Assembly: GCF_016097405.1 (NCBI RefSeq)
Contig: NZ_JAEHGD010000001.1
Location: 1,313,831 to 1,377,830 of the forward strand
Length of the DNA stretch: 64,000 nucleotides
DNA from: a methane-oxidizing endosymbiont of Gigantopelta aegis
Lineage (GTDB): Bacteria; Pseudomonadota; Gammaproteobacteria; Methylococcales; Methylomonadaceae
Direction of reading: 5' to 3'
The notes beneath the pieces were generated by a model that was not told the origin of the DNA, ran no database searches, and saw only the letters and a program-made list of their open reading frames with translations. The position numbers were made by a program, and so were the translations under genes. Positions within the stretch are counted from its first letter, which is position 1, and each line of letters opens with the position of its first letter. Positions 1 through 9,179 of this stretch are shown here, piece by piece.

Positions 1-327
1 GGGGAGCGTCGACGCCAGTTTAAACAATTGTGTCAACGTATTGAACAAACGGTCCCTGCAACGGCACCTTTGATAGTGGCGGGTGATTTTAATGACTGGA
101 CAAGACAGGCCGGAAAATATTTTTATTCACATTTGAATTTAAAAGAGGCCTATCAGACTCTCCATCAGCGCTATGCCCGCACATTTCCGTCCTGGATGCC
201 TTTTTTAACGATGGATCGGATTTATTTTCGTGGTTTTAACGCGTTACACTGTGAACGCTTACACGACAGCCCCTGGAATCATTTGTCAGATCACGCCCCG
301 CTTGTCGCAACATTGGAATTATGTTGA
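1..327 (+). CDS. Endonuclease/exonuclease/phosphatase family protein, C-terminal part
   Basis: The frame is open from the first base, so the gene starts outside the window. The visible 108 residues carry the family motif VAGDFNDW (metal and phosphate binding, Asp/Asn) and the C-terminal SDHAPLVATL motif with the catalytic Asp-His pair, which together mark the EEP (DNase I/exonuclease III-like) fold. Its stop codon overlaps the start of the following CDP-alcohol phosphatidyltransferase gene, so the two are probably cotranscribed. In enterobacteria a YbhP-type EEP protein sits next to a phospholipid synthase gene, so a lipid-related phosphodiesterase role is possible, but this is inference. Substrate cannot be told from the fragment. 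Confidence 0.85.
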   Translation, partial: GERRRQFKQLCQRIEQTVPATAPLIVAGDFNDWTRQAGKYFYSHLNLKEAYQTLHQRYARTFPSWMPFLTMDRIYFRGFNALHCERLHDSPWNHLSDHAPLVATLELC

Positions 328-911
328 AAATAGATCTCCAACAACTCTTTACCTTACCTAATTTACTGACGCTGTATCGCTTTTTATGTGTTCCGTTCTT
401 GTTAGGGTTGGCCTGGAATGGCGAGGAAATGCTGTTTTTAGTACTGTTGTTGACGACCTTTATCAGCGATGTATTAGATGGCCTGGCAGCTCGTTTATTA
501 CATCAGGAAAGTGATCTTGGTGCGTTATTAGATAGCTGGGCCGATATTCTTGTGTACAGTTCGGTAACCTTGGCCACCACTTGGTTGCGACCTGAATTAC
601 TCAAGACTGAAAAAGCCTATGTAATATTGATTGTATTAAGTTATCTGTTACCCATCCTGGTGGGGTGGATGAAATTTAAAGATTTTACCCGTTACCACAC
701 CTGGCTGGTTAAACTAGCTGTTGCAACTATGGGAGGAAGTTATTTTTTACTGATGTGGTTTGATCTGTCGCTGCCATTTCATTTGGCTAGTTTTCTGTGT
801 GCATTGGCGGCTGTCGAAGAAATCGCACTTACCCTGATGCTAGATACCATTCAATCCAATGTAAAAACAATCTGGCATGTCTTGCGGCAACAGGAAAAAC
901 ATAACAATTAA
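321..911 (+). CDS. CDP-alcohol phosphatidyltransferase family membrane protein
   Basis: This 196-residue integral membrane protein has the family signature DVLDGLAAR followed by GALLDSWAD (the D-x2-D-G-x2-A-R...G-x3-D-x3-D pattern, residues about 50-75), which binds CDP-alcohol and the metal. Such enzymes move a phosphatidyl group from CDP-diacylglycerol to an alcohol in phospholipid synthesis at the inner membrane. Several hydrophobic segments surround the motif, as expected. The ATG at 321 overlaps the stop of the upstream EEP gene, supporting translational coupling. The alcohol substrate (glycerol phosphate, inositol, other) cannot be decided. Its stop codon overlaps the convergent end of the broken asparaginase gene. 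Confidence 0.9.
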   Translation: MLKIDLQQLFTLPNLLTLYRFLCVPFLLGLAWNGEEMLFLVLLLTTFISDVLDGLAARLLHQESDLGALLDSWADILVYSSVTLATTWLRPELLKTEKAYVILIVLSYLLPILVGWMKFKDFTRYHTWLVKLAVATMGGSYFLLMWFDLSLPFHLASFLCALAAVEEIALTLMLDTIQSNVKTIWHVLRQQEKHNN

Positions 912-1053
912 AAAATTATCTTTTCACCCGCGATATTACTGTCCAGAAATTGGCGGCGGGCCTTATCAGAATCAAAATTACCAAAGGCCAATGACAACTT
1001 GGCATAGGCGGCCTCTAATGTCATATTCCAGATAAATTCAGCACCGTTTTCTA

Positions 1054-1899
1054 GGGGCTGTTGCCGTTTTGAAAATCCCCCTTGAAATTCAATAACTCCG
1101 CCACATAGATTGTTTATTTTGACTCAAAAACAAGCAAACTATGCCGCGACAACTGCTTACGGATGAACTTTGGGAGAAACTGAAGATAATTATGTTGAAA
1201 ATGGGAATTTATGACAAACCTTGTCTTCGAAAAACAGTCGAAGGTATTTTTATCGCTTGCGAGTAGGTTGTCCCTGGAGATTTACCCACGGCTTTTGGTA
1301 ATTGGAATGCGGTATATAAACGATTCAATGACTGGTCTCGTAAAGAAAAACTGATGGGTATTTTTAACGCCTTGGTTGTTGATCCAGACCTGGAATGGGA
1401 ATTTATTGATGGGAGTATTGTGAAAGCACATCAGCATAGTAGTGGTGCGGCCTGTGAACAAGAAACAGCGATAGGGAAATCTGTCGCCGGGAACACCAGT
1501 AAAATTCATATGGCCGTTGATGCCTGTGGTCTTCCTATTCATTTCTCAGTGACAGGCGGCGAAGTTCATGACTGTAAAGAAGCACCGAAATTAGTTGCAG
1601 AGCTCCCAAAAGGTGACTATATAGTTGCTGACAGAGGCTATGACAGTGAAGCATTACGTCTTCAAATTAAAGACAAAGGGCTGTTCCTGTTATCCCAAGA
1701 AAAAGAATTCAACTCGGGAAATGATGAAATGGATTGGTGTCTCTACAAATATCGCCATCTCGTTGAAAATGTGTTTGCAAGACTTAAGCATTTCAGAGCG
1801 ATCGCCACGCGATATGACAAACTCAAACGAAATTTTGAAGGCTCTATCGCTCTGGCTTGCGCCTTTTTATGGTTACCTATGTGAAATGGCAACAGCCCC
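1054..1899 (+). mobile_element. IS5-family (IS427-group-like) element, copy A, in ansA
   Basis: The ends are GGGGCTGTTGCC on the left and GGCAACAGCCCC on the right, and a TA dinucleotide is duplicated on both sides (1052-1053, 1900-1901). The 12-bp perfect inverted repeat and TA duplication suit the IS427 group of the IS5 family. The transposase frame (1141-1884) has lost bases at several points relative to the intact copy at 26513-27262: one T near 1249 and two bases near 1279, giving an early TAG, plus three single-base losses near 1680-1720. The DDE residues remain, but the element is not autonomous. It is one of six copies or fragments in this window. Confidence 0.93.
1141..1884 (+). pseudogene. 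Transposase of IS copy A (frameshifted)
   Basis: The start MPRQ matches the intact 249-residue transposase at 26513. Small deletions throw a short stretch out of frame and create a TAG near 1265, after which the original frame returns. A second cluster of three single-base deletions changes about a dozen residues near residue 180. The catalytic motifs FIDGSIVKAHQH, VADRGYD and LVENVFARLK (D, D, E) are still visible. Confidence 0.85.
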
Positions 1900-2821
1900 T
1901 AATAGTTTCTGCGTTGTGATATAGACCGAAGTGCGTTTTTCAATGGGTGCAAAATAAACCGCTAATCCTTGCTTTTGACATTGATTTAATAAATACAAGG
2001 CAGACTGCGGATTTTTTTCATCAAGCGCACAGGCAGTACCGGAATGGTAAAGATCATGCAAAACACAATCGATACCGGTCAACTTTAGCTGACGGTAATC
2101 CAGTCCAGGGTAAGGGCGAATCAATAAAATGCGTGGACTGAAAATGGGCTTGAGATGGAGAGCCTGTTGTTGATAAGGTATTGTATCGACGTGAATGAAT
2201 TGGCCGGCCTCATAACGCATATAACTGGAAAACCGAGCACTGATAAAATCACTGCTTAAGGGTAGAGAGGATAATAAGTGTACGCCTCGGTGGAGTGTCA
2301 TGCCTTGATTCGGGTTTTGATACGGTACAAAAACACCCGCTGGATGATTTTGCACAATATAATCGACGGCACAGATGAAATTATCAAAGCCATTGGCATC
2401 AGGGTGTTGTAATGGTAAGTGACTCGACACTAATAACAAGGGAATGCTGAGCGCATTAAAATACAAACCTAGCGCAGCTGCAGTATAGGCGAGGGTGTCT
2501 GTGCCGTGGGTGATGATGATGCCATCATAGTTTTCTATCGTTTTAGATTCTATACACTGAACTAGACTTTGCCAGAATTCAGGCTGTAAATTTTCACTCA
2601 AGAGGGATGTTAATTGTACCGTTTTGAAGTGAATTTGATCAGCTTTTGCGTAATCTGTATTAAATCGCTGTAATAAGCTATACGTAGCGGCATCCGAGGT
2701 ATCGACAGTATTTTTTTTAATACTTGAGCCAATGGTGCCACCCGTCATTACAAGCAAAATATTTTTCATAGTATGATGGGCGTTTACAGGTTATTGAATG
2801 ACAGCATATTAAACAAATTTT

Positions 2822-3343
2822 ATGAAAATATCATTGATTGTCGCCATGGCGGAAAATAGAGTGATTGGTTTGAACAATCAAATGCCTTGGCATTTATCGG
2901 CTGATTTGAAAAATTTCAAAAAAATCACCATGGGTTCGCCGATTATTATGGGGCGTAAAACATTTGAGGCGATTGGCAGGCCCTTGCCGGGCAGAACCAA
3001 TATTATTGTCAGTCGTAATCCACAGTACCAGGCAGAAAATTGTTTGTTGTTTCCACAGCTTGATATAGCGTTAAACCACTGCTCCCAACATGATGAAGTT
3101 TTTATTATCGGAGGAGCAACTTTGTATGAACAAACTTTAGAGCGGGCACATCGACTTTATTTAACCCAAATACATCAGGCCTTTTCGGGAGATACTTATT
3201 TTCCTGAAATCGATAAACAGGCATGGGTTGAACTCGAAAAAACAACCATACACGATGATCCGGCGGTTGATTTTTCTTATAGTTTTATTTGTCTAGAAAA
3301 GAAAGTAGCGGATGATTTTGCTAATCAGAATGTGGGGTGTTGA
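2822..3343 (+). CDS. folA: Dihydrofolate reductase
   Basis: This 173-residue protein reduces dihydrofolate to tetrahydrofolate with NADPH in the cytoplasm. The N-terminus ISLIVAMAENRVIGLNNQMPWHL carries the conserved substrate site (PWHLSADLKNF, with the acidic Asp of the family at about residue 27), and MGRKTFEAIGRPLPGRTNIIVS and FIIGGATLYEQ are the cofactor-binding segments. It is about 14 residues longer than the E. coli enzyme because of a polar C-terminal tail. The ATG at 2822 lies 52 bp from the divergent asparaginase start. No frameshift or missing key residue is visible. Confidence 0.97.
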   Translation: MKISLIVAMAENRVIGLNNQMPWHLSADLKNFKKITMGSPIIMGRKTFEAIGRPLPGRTNIIVSRNPQYQAENCLLFPQLDIALNHCSQHDEVFIIGGATLYEQTLERAHRLYLTQIHQAFSGDTYFPEIDKQAWVELEKTTIHDDPAVDFSYSFICLEKKVADDFANQNVGC

Positions 3344-3423
3344 GTATAAATACTGAGTGTAAAGCTGGGTTGAAAGATAGAGTAAAAAAGCGTATTTTCA
3401 GAGAATAATAAAATACTTATATT

Positions 3424-3442
3424 ACCTTAAAGTACTTAAGGT
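3424..3442 (+). promoter_or_regulatory. 19-bp palindrome upstream of the multicopper oxidase gene
   Basis: ACCTTAAAGTACTTAAGGT is a perfect palindrome ending 20 bp before the ATG of the oxidase gene. A plausible -10 (TATATT, 3418-3423) with a weak -35 (TTTTCA, 3395-3400) lies directly upstream, so the palindrome would fall at or just after the transcription start. The ACCTT...AAGGT half-sites resemble MerR-family (CueR-like) operators, which control copper oxidases in other bacteria. The geometry is not that of a classical MerR spacer, and no regulator gene is adjacent. Confidence 0.45.
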
Positions 3443-3462
3443 ATCTCTGACGGAGGAAGGCT

Positions 3463-5130
3463 ATGTCAACACGAAATCTATATAACAGACGCCATTTTAT
3501 GCAGCTTTCAGCATTTACCGCAGCTGCAGCAGCTATACCCGGTTTAGCCTGGTCAAATACCGGGCGCATTAAATCGGCGCCAACTCCGGGATTTAATCCA
3601 GATGTGGAAATTGAGTTTACAACCCGCAATGCACATATCCAGGTTTTAAAAAACGGTCCGACCACCAATGTACAAAAATATTACGCTCGCCTGTTAAAAG
3701 GTCCTGAAAATACGTTGATACCTTTAAGAGGTAATTATCTTGGTCCGATTTTAAATTATGAAAAAGGTCAGAAAGTCAGAATTTATTTTCATAACCGTTT
3801 AAATGAACCCTCCATCATTCATTGGCATGGATTACATGTTCCACAAAAAAGTGATGGTCATCCCATGTATTCGATTGCACCGGGAGAACGCTTTGTTTAT
3901 GAATTTGAAGTGATGAATCGGGCCGGAACCAGTTTTTATCATTCGCATACCCATGAATTGACGGCTGAACAGGTGTATCAGGGACTCGCGGGTATGATTA
4001 CAGTGACTGACGATGAGGAAAAGAAACTGGAATTGCCCGATGGCGAATTTAATATGCCGTTAGTGATTCAGGACAGAAGCTTCTCTAGCCGTAACCAGCT
4101 GCGTTATGTGCATGGGATGCACGGCAAGATGTTAGGTTTTTTAGGTGATACTATTTTGGTCAATGGGCAGCCTAATGTGACGTTTAATGTTAAATCACGC
4201 GCGTATCGTTTCCGCGCTTTAAATGGCTCAAATTCAAGAATTTACAAGTTGGGTTGGGATGATGGTACACCTTTGACGGCGATAGGTACTGATGCTGGCT
4301 TATTGGAAAAACCAGAAACCCGGCCTTATATCATGTTGGCACCCGGTGAACGGGTCGATTTATGGCTGGATTTTAGTGGTCGTCCGGTAGGGTCTGAATT
4401 AGTTTTGTACAGCTTGCCGTTTCGTGGTGCCATGCCGCCGATGTATGAAAGAATGCGTAAAGGTGGCGGCATGATGCGTGGTGGTATGGGAATGATGGGG
4501 AGTCGTTTAGCCCAAGGTGAAAAATTCGTGATAACACGTTTTAACGTGACAGAAAACGTGAGTGATTCTCCCCGTTTACCTAAAAAATTGGTTAATTTTC
4601 AACGTTTTACGGAAAATGACGTGGATAATGCACATCATCCAATTCCGATTGGCATCTCAATGAAGCCAATGGCGCCACAATTAAATGGCAAATCGTTTTC
4701 TTTGGATAGGATTATGAATTTTGAAAAAGTGCCTGTGGGCTCCATTAAGAAAATAAAGATATTCCATGATCATGGTATGAAAAAAGATGAACATGAGGCC
4801 GAAGGCGGAAAAATGGCTATGCGCGGTGGCATGGGAGGAATGGGGATGATGGGGGGCGGTATGATGTTATCTATGGCCCATCCTATTCATTTGCATGGAC
4901 AACAGTATCAAGTTATTTCGCGCAAAATGGAAGGTATGCGCAAGGCTGAATATGACACCGTTAAAGATGGATTTATTGATACAGGCTGGAAAGATACCGT
5001 TCTAGTGATGCCGGGTGAAGAAATTGAAATCATCAAACCATTCCAGGATTATAAAGGCTTGTTTTTATATCATTGTCATAATCTGGAGCATGAAGATTTA
5101 GGTATGATGCGCCAATTTTTGGTCAGCTGA
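3463..5130 (+). CDS. Tat-exported multicopper oxidase with Met-rich inserts (CopA/CueO-like)
   Basis: This 555-residue protein begins with a twin-arginine signal (NRRHFMQLSAF, hydrophobic run, then GLAWSN). Four copper-binding segments are present: IIHWHGLHVP (about residue 120), FYHSHTHEL, HPIHLHG (about 473) and the C-terminal HCHNLEHEDLGMM (about 537), giving the type 1 and trinuclear sites, with Met as the likely axial ligand. Two Met/Gly-rich stretches (about residues 330-345 and 445-470) resemble the copper-binding inserts of CueO and CopA. It is likely a periplasmic cuprous oxidase in copper detoxification. A good ribosome-binding site (GGAGGA, 3452-3457) sets the start. It is monocistronic, with a hairpin after the stop. 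Confidence 0.92.
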   Translation: MSTRNLYNRRHFMQLSAFTAAAAAIPGLAWSNTGRIKSAPTPGFNPDVEIEFTTRNAHIQVLKNGPTTNVQKYYARLLKGPENTLIPLRGNYLGPILNYEKGQKVRIYFHNRLNEPSIIHWHGLHVPQKSDGHPMYSIAPGERFVYEFEVMNRAGTSFYHSHTHELTAEQVYQGLAGMITVTDDEEKKLELPDGEFNMPLVIQDRSFSSRNQLRYVHGMHGKMLGFLGDTILVNGQPNVTFNVKSRAYRFRALNGSNSRIYKLGWDDGTPLTAIGTDAGLLEKPETRPYIMLAPGERVDLWLDFSGRPVGSELVLYSLPFRGAMPPMYERMRKGGGMMRGGMGMMGSRLAQGEKFVITRFNVTENVSDSPRLPKKLVNFQRFTENDVDNAHHPIPIGISMKPMAPQLNGKSFSLDRIMNFEKVPVGSIKKIKIFHDHGMKKDEHEAEGGKMAMRGGMGGMGMMGGGMMLSMAHPIHLHGQQYQVISRKMEGMRKAEYDTVKDGFIDTGWKDTVLVMPGEEIEIIKPFQDYKGLFLYHCHNLEHEDLGMMRQFLVS

Positions 5131-5139
5131 TATAAACTA

Positions 5140-5170
5140 CTCCGTTCTTGTTATAAGAGCAAGAACGGAG
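5140..5170 (+). terminator. Perfect 11-bp hairpin after the oxidase gene
   Basis: CTCCGTTCTTG (5140-5150) pairs perfectly with CAAGAACGGAG (5160-5170) over a 9-base loop, 9 bases after the oxidase stop codon. No strong U-run follows, so termination may be partial or the structure may protect the 3' end of the mRNA. Confidence 0.65.
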
Positions 5171-5234
5171 ACGCATTATTAATGTTTGGCGGCAGTACCG
5201 AATGATTCGGTGGTATAGCGATATACTTTAATAC

Positions 5235-6280
5235 GGCTTTGTTGCATAAATAATCCACAGCGTACTCTTTTCTTAAATTCCAGTCTTTATTCATGAAACA
5301 GAATAACTTTCAGGCATACCCAGGCCTGTCATTTTATTCATTGCGCCGACGCGGAGATACGCCTCAACCATCTGAGCCGCAAAGGTCCGGTTTTTTAATT
5401 GGCCACTAAAGAGCGTTTTGATGCGAAACATAGCCGTTTCAGCCAGGCTGCGTTGATGATAACCACTTTCTTGTTTCCATGCCTTTCTCCCGATTTCAGC
5501 GCAACGTTGAACAATCGCTGTTCTTGGATGAGTTCTCCCATCTTCATCACTCGGCCATTCCACCGCCCCTTCCCGCGGCGGTATCAATGCATCGGCGCCT
5601 TTGTTACGAATCGCCTGATGACACTGGATCGTATCATAAGCGCCATCCGCCGCCACACTGGCAACTTGGTCGTGTTCATCCAGCTGCTCTAATAAATCCG
5701 GCAAGACTTCGGAATCACCAACAAAATTAGCCGTCATCTCAACTGCCACGACTTCCTGCGTTTGTGCATCAACCATGATATGGAGTTTACGCCAGGTTCT
5801 GCGCTTGCTGGCACCATGTTTGCGAACTTTCCACTCGCCTTCACCGTAGACTTTTAAGCCGGTCGAATCGACGACTAAGTGTCTTGGCGTTCGACTGCTT
5901 GAACGAGGCAGCCGAACCTCCAGAGTTTGCTGGCGGCGACTTAATGTACTGTAATGAGGAATCTGGATAGACAGCTTTAATAACTGGACTAACGACAACA
6001 AACATCCCTGTGTCGCTCTCAACGGCAGCTTAAAGAGTTCTCTCAGGGTCAATGCGCATTGAATAGCAGTATCAGAATACGTCATCGGGCTTCCTCTATA
6101 GCCTGTCTTTTCAGGCTGATGCCATTGCTTGATCATGGATTCTTCGAACCATAGCGTTAATGAACCTCGATTGATCAAGGCTTGATTGTAATTCGACCAA
6201 TTCTTTAGTTTGTAGCGTTGTTTCTTTTTCTTGTCCATGCCCTATAATATGGGGATCCTTATGATTTATGCAACAAAGCC
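5235..6280 (-). mobile_element. IS5-family, IS903-group element
   Basis: The ends are GGCTTTGTTGCATAAAT (5235) and its complement ATTTATGCAACAAAGCC (to 6280), the terminal sequence typical of the IS903 group. The single transposase gene fills the element. The expected 9-bp target duplication is absent: the flanks CTTTAATAC (5226-5234) and TAAAAGACC (6281-6289) differ, so flanking DNA was probably deleted or recombined after insertion. Confidence 0.93.
5291..6238 (-). CDS. IS903-group transposase, apparently intact
   Basis: This 315-residue DDE transposase has its acidic residues in VVDSTGLKVYG, AADGAYDT and RSLAETAMFRIKTLF. The basic N-terminus (MDKKKKQRYKLKNWSNYNQ) and the length fit intact IS903-type enzymes. 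No frameshift is seen, so unlike most IS copies here this element may still be mobile. Confidence 0.93.
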   Translation of the reverse strand: MDKKKKQRYKLKNWSNYNQALINRGSLTLWFEESMIKQWHQPEKTGYRGSPMTYSDTAIQCALTLRELFKLPLRATQGCLLSLVQLLKLSIQIPHYSTLSRRQQTLEVRLPRSSSRTPRHLVVDSTGLKVYGEGEWKVRKHGASKRRTWRKLHIMVDAQTQEVVAVEMTANFVGDSEVLPDLLEQLDEHDQVASVAADGAYDTIQCHQAIRNKGADALIPPREGAVEWPSDEDGRTHPRTAIVQRCAEIGRKAWKQESGYHQRSLAETAMFRIKTLFSGQLKNRTFAAQMVEAYLRVGAMNKMTGLGMPESYSVS

Positions 6281-6506
6281 TAAAAGACCTATCATTGACG
6301 CCCATCACGCCTAATATTTCGCTGTTGTCATCAATTACAATACAACAACTATCTTCATGGTTTTGGTATGGTGTTTTTATAAACTGCCAGTTATAAAATT
6401 TATTGTCGCCAAGACTAATTGGCCTAGTCCACTCATTTTTAAAAAAAGCTGTGACTTTTTCGCTATTTACTGATAGCTCACTTGGGCTACCTACACGTAT
6501 ATTCAT
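6281..6506 (-). pseudogene. GNAT-type acetyltransferase-like N-terminal fragment cut by the IS903-group element
   Basis: Reading from the ATG at 6506, 75 residues precede the IS end, after which the frame runs into IS DNA. The stretch around VTAFFKNEW, KFYNWQFIKTPY and IVIDDNSEILGVMGV resembles the N-terminus of GNAT-fold acyltransferases, ending in the beta strands before the acetyl-CoA loop. The CoA-binding half is missing and is not found on the other side of the IS. The family call is tentative because the diagnostic region is gone. Confidence 0.5.
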
Positions 6507-6879
6507 TGTTTTTCCTCCCAGATTATTTTAAAGCATAATAGTTAACTATATTGAATCAGATAATAAAGTGCTAGACAGCGTTCTGTCTAGCGCAATAAGA
6601 TAATCTTATGCAAAAAAATTTAAATCCTTCGAAAAGTATAGCTAAATCTTCGCAATCTGGGTGGAATATTTATTTATCCGCATTGCTAGACCGAAAAATT
6701 GCTGAGAAAGTGGAATAACGGGGGCGGGTCTTTGAGTTATGATTTTTCCGCAAGCGTGATGTCCTGCATCGTTTACATTAAGGGAGTGGCCTTAGGATGT
6801 TAAAGCCGTGCGATTGGGGTTTGATTAGAGTTACACCGGTTCCCAGACCAAGCTGTGATTGTCTCTCTGGACGTCATCC
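6507..6879. other. 373-bp intergenic stretch with a 9-bp perfect hairpin
   Basis: No convincing gene is present. GCTAGACAG (6570-6578) and CTGTCTAGC (6583-6591) form a perfect hairpin with a CGTT loop, about 65 bp upstream of the truncated acetyltransferase start, which could be an operator or a terminator. A 36-codon plus-strand ORF at 6608-6718 lacks a ribosome-binding site. The right part is the region after the ybhR-like stop codon. Confidence 0.5.
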
Positions 6880-8028
6880 TTACTGAATTTGAAATCGCCA
6901 AATACCAAGACTGAAGATGATGCTGCCTAACACTGTCAAGCCTAATAGTGAATCCCACAATATTTCAAGGTCTGCGCCTTTAAGTAAAATGCCGTAGCCC
7001 ATTTCAATAAAGTAGGATAACGGTGAAATATACATGGCGTATCGAAGCCCGGTCGGCATAGCTTCCGGCGGCGTCCAGGCGCCGGACAATAATATGATGG
7101 GCATGATGATCAACAGAACCAGCATGGATACCTGACCGAGATTACGACTGATTGAGGCAATAAAAAGGCCGATACCGGATGTGGCGAAGACATACAGGGC
7201 GGTTACGGCAAAAAACAGGCCTGTACTGCCTTGAATAGGAACATGAAATGCCGGTTGCATGATGCCATATAAACTCACGGCAACCGCGAATAAAATGACC
7301 AACCCCATCGCCAATACCTTGGGCAATAATATCTGTATCGGTGTTAATGGCGAAACCATCAGCTGTTCTATCGTACCGCGCTCTTTTTCGCGCACTGCAG
7401 CGGCGGCCGGCAACATCATCGACAACATGGTGATGACGGTCAACAATTCTGAAATAGACATGAACCAGCTGTCGGTTTGATTGGGGTTATAAAGAACCCG
7501 GTGGCGATCGTCGATTATCGGGACAGTTTGTATGTGTTCGGTGCTCAGACCCAGTTGCTGTAAACTGTAATTTTGTCCATATCGTCCGACCAGTTCAGCG
7601 CTATAGTCGCTCATCAACGTAGCCAGTGACATATTGCTGGCATCAAGTCGTAATTGTAATGCGACCGGCTTGCCCTGCAATAAATCATGTTGAAAATGGT
7701 TGGGAATATCCAGTATTGCCAGAATCTCGCCATTGTTCAGCAGTTTTTCAGCACTCCTGGCATCAGCCAGTTCGCCCTGGAAGTCAAAATAAGGCGGCCG
7801 AAACGCATATATCAATTCTCGAGATGCCGCACTGTGGTCATGATCGATAACGACAAAGGTTGCATTATAGAGTGTTATTTTGGCGCCACTACCTGCTAAA
7901 TAAACGTCTGCGGTAAAAAAATAGGCAATTATGACCAACAATACCGGATCTCGATAGAGTTGCTTTAATTCTTTGATGATCATAACAGCCATTCTGCGCC
8001 ACCATAGCGCCGTTCGTTGCATGCTCAT
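6880..8028 (-). CDS. ybhR: ABC-2 type transport permease (YbhR-like)
   Basis: This 382-residue inner-membrane protein is the last gene of a tolC-ybhGFSR-like operon. It has one N-terminal membrane segment (IKELKQLYRDPVLLVIIAYFF), a large soluble domain of about 150 residues, and a C-terminal block of five hydrophobic segments with the conserved VREKERGTIEQLMVSPLTP motif of drug/lipid ABC-2 permeases. Its ATG overlaps the upstream permease stop by 4 bp, so the two are translationally coupled. With the second permease and the dual ATPase it would form a MacB-unrelated, TolC-dependent exporter. The gene is intact, but upstream partners are broken. Confidence 0.9.
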   Translation of the reverse strand: MSMQRTALWWRRMAVMIIKELKQLYRDPVLLVIIAYFFTADVYLAGSGAKITLYNATFVVIDHDHSAASRELIYAFRPPYFDFQGELADARSAEKLLNNGEILAILDIPNHFQHDLLQGKPVALQLRLDASNMSLATLMSDYSAELVGRYGQNYSLQQLGLSTEHIQTVPIIDDRHRVLYNPNQTDSWFMSISELLTVITMLSMMLPAAAAVREKERGTIEQLMVSPLTPIQILLPKVLAMGLVILFAVAVSLYGIMQPAFHVPIQGSTGLFFAVTALYVFATSGIGLFIASISRNLGQVSMLVLLIIMPIILLSGAWTPPEAMPTGLRYAMYISPLSYFIEMGYGILLKGADLEILWDSLLGLTVLGSIIFSLGIWRFQIQ

Positions 8029-9179
8029 TGCCGTGGTCTTTTATGAAAATTAAGATAGGCGATGATCCACAGCAGTCCGGCATAGAGCATTAAGGCGACC
8101 ACATTTCCCCATAATGCATCCCAGCCCAGGCCTTTTAAAAAACTGCCCCAGGTCAGCCGTAAATAATACATGGCAGGGAAGGCATGGGCTAGAAGTTGGG
8201 TACTGTCACTGAGCGATGATAGTGGCATCATGAGCCCTGAATAAAGCATGGCGGGCACAAAGGTAATGACCATGGTCAACATAACCGCCGCTACCTGTGT
8301 GTTTACCAAAAATGAAATCAACAAACCAATGCCCGTCGTACAAATTACATACAAAACCGATACGGCAAAATAAAACAGTGGATTGCCTTTAAACGGCGCA
8401 TTAAACAGAAAAATGACAATGCTCCACAGAATCAAAATATTGATGCATGAAATCAAGAAATAAGGCAGTAGCTTGCCCAGGATAAATTCGCCCCTACTGA
8501 TGGTGGAGGCATAAATATTATAGATTGAGCCATTTTCTTTTTCTCTGACCACACCTAAAACCGTCAGCATTGGTGGGGTAATCATTAACACCAGCATCAT
8601 CAGGCCCGATGCCATCGACCAGCTACTACGCAAAGCCTGATTAAATAAATATCGCGGATGCAAGTGCACCGGGTTTATCAAAGCCAGCGCCTGTTCTTGA
8701 GATATACCTCTTGTTCGAGCGATAAAATCGGCCAGTGAATGCGCGTTAAAATTGTTAATGATGGCCGATACATAGCCTTTTGCAACCTGCGCCCGATAGG
8801 GGAAAACACCATCAATAATACTTTGCACTGCTGTCGATTGGCCGGCCAGCAATTTTTCTTGGAATTTATCAGGAATAATCAAGGCGAAGCGAATATCACT
8901 ATGTGCCAACAATGTATCCAATTGTTCGGCTTTCTGTACATCGCCACGGTAGGAAAAATAGCGCGAATCAATGAAGCGATGCAGAAAATCCCGGCTCAAG
9001 TGGCTTTTATCTTGGTCCAATACCGCAAACGGAATATTTTCCACATCGAGCGAGATTCCCCAGCCTAGGACCATCAGCATCAATACGGGCAATAAAAATG
9101 CCATGCTGAAAAACAAGCGATCCCGTAATATTTCTCGCCATTCCTTATAGGCTACGGCCCAGATTCGTTTTCTGTTCAT
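8025..9179 (-). CDS. ybhS: ABC-2 type transport permease (YbhS-like)
   Basis: This permease has the same architecture as its neighbour: N-terminal KEWREILRDRLFFSMAFLLPVLM membrane segment, large extracytoplasmic domain, then five C-terminal membrane segments preceded by VVREKENGSIYNIYAS. I start it at the ATG at 9179 (MNRKRIWAV) because that overlaps the ATPase stop as ATGA; a longer frame upstream lies inside the ATPase gene. The product has 384 residues. It should pair with the downstream permease as a heterodimer. Confidence 0.9.
   Translation of the reverse strand: MNRKRIWAVAYKEWREILRDRLFFSMAFLLPVLMLMVLGWGISLDVENIPFAVLDQDKSHLSRDFLHRFIDSRYFSYRGDVQKAEQLDTLLAHSDIRFALIIPDKFQEKLLAGQSTAVQSIIDGVFPYRAQVAKGYVSAIINNFNAHSLADFIARTRGISQEQALALINPVHLHPRYLFNQALRSSWSMASGLMMLVLMITPPMLTVLGVVREKENGSIYNIYASTISRGEFILGKLLPYFLISCINILILWSIVIFLFNAPFKGNPLFYFAVSVLYVICTTGIGLLISFLVNTQVAAVMLTMVITFVPAMLYSGLMMPLSSLSDSTQLLAHAFPAMYYLRLTWGSFLKGLGWDALWGNVVALMLYAGLLWIIAYLNFHKRPRQ

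Larger units (their letters stand above)
908..2769 (-). pseudogene. ansA: Type I L-asparaginase, interrupted by an IS element
   Basis: Translation from 2769 gives an asparaginase with the two nucleophile motifs MTGGTIG (residues 8-14) and THGTDTLAYTAA (about residue 88), so the enzyme would hydrolyse asparagine to aspartate and ammonia in the cytoplasm. At 1899/1900 the frame runs into an IS element. Beyond the other IS end, 1053 down to 908, the same frame resumes for about 46 codons (ENGAEFIWNMTLEAAYAKL) and stops at 908-910. Joining the halves at the duplicated TA restores a protein of about 336 residues, the usual family length. The disrupted gene would make a product ending in IS-encoded residues (GAVAISHR), lacking the C-terminal helix, and is probably inactive. 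It is divergent from folA. Confidence 0.9.

Noticed and set aside
5226-6289. A 9-bp target duplication around the IS903-group element
   Set aside because: The two flanks (CTTTAATAC and TAAAAGACC) are different; a duplication is not present.
6608-6718. 36-codon plus-strand ORF in the gap before the ybhR-like gene
   Set aside because: No ribosome-binding site, no recognisable family and AT-rich context; likely chance.
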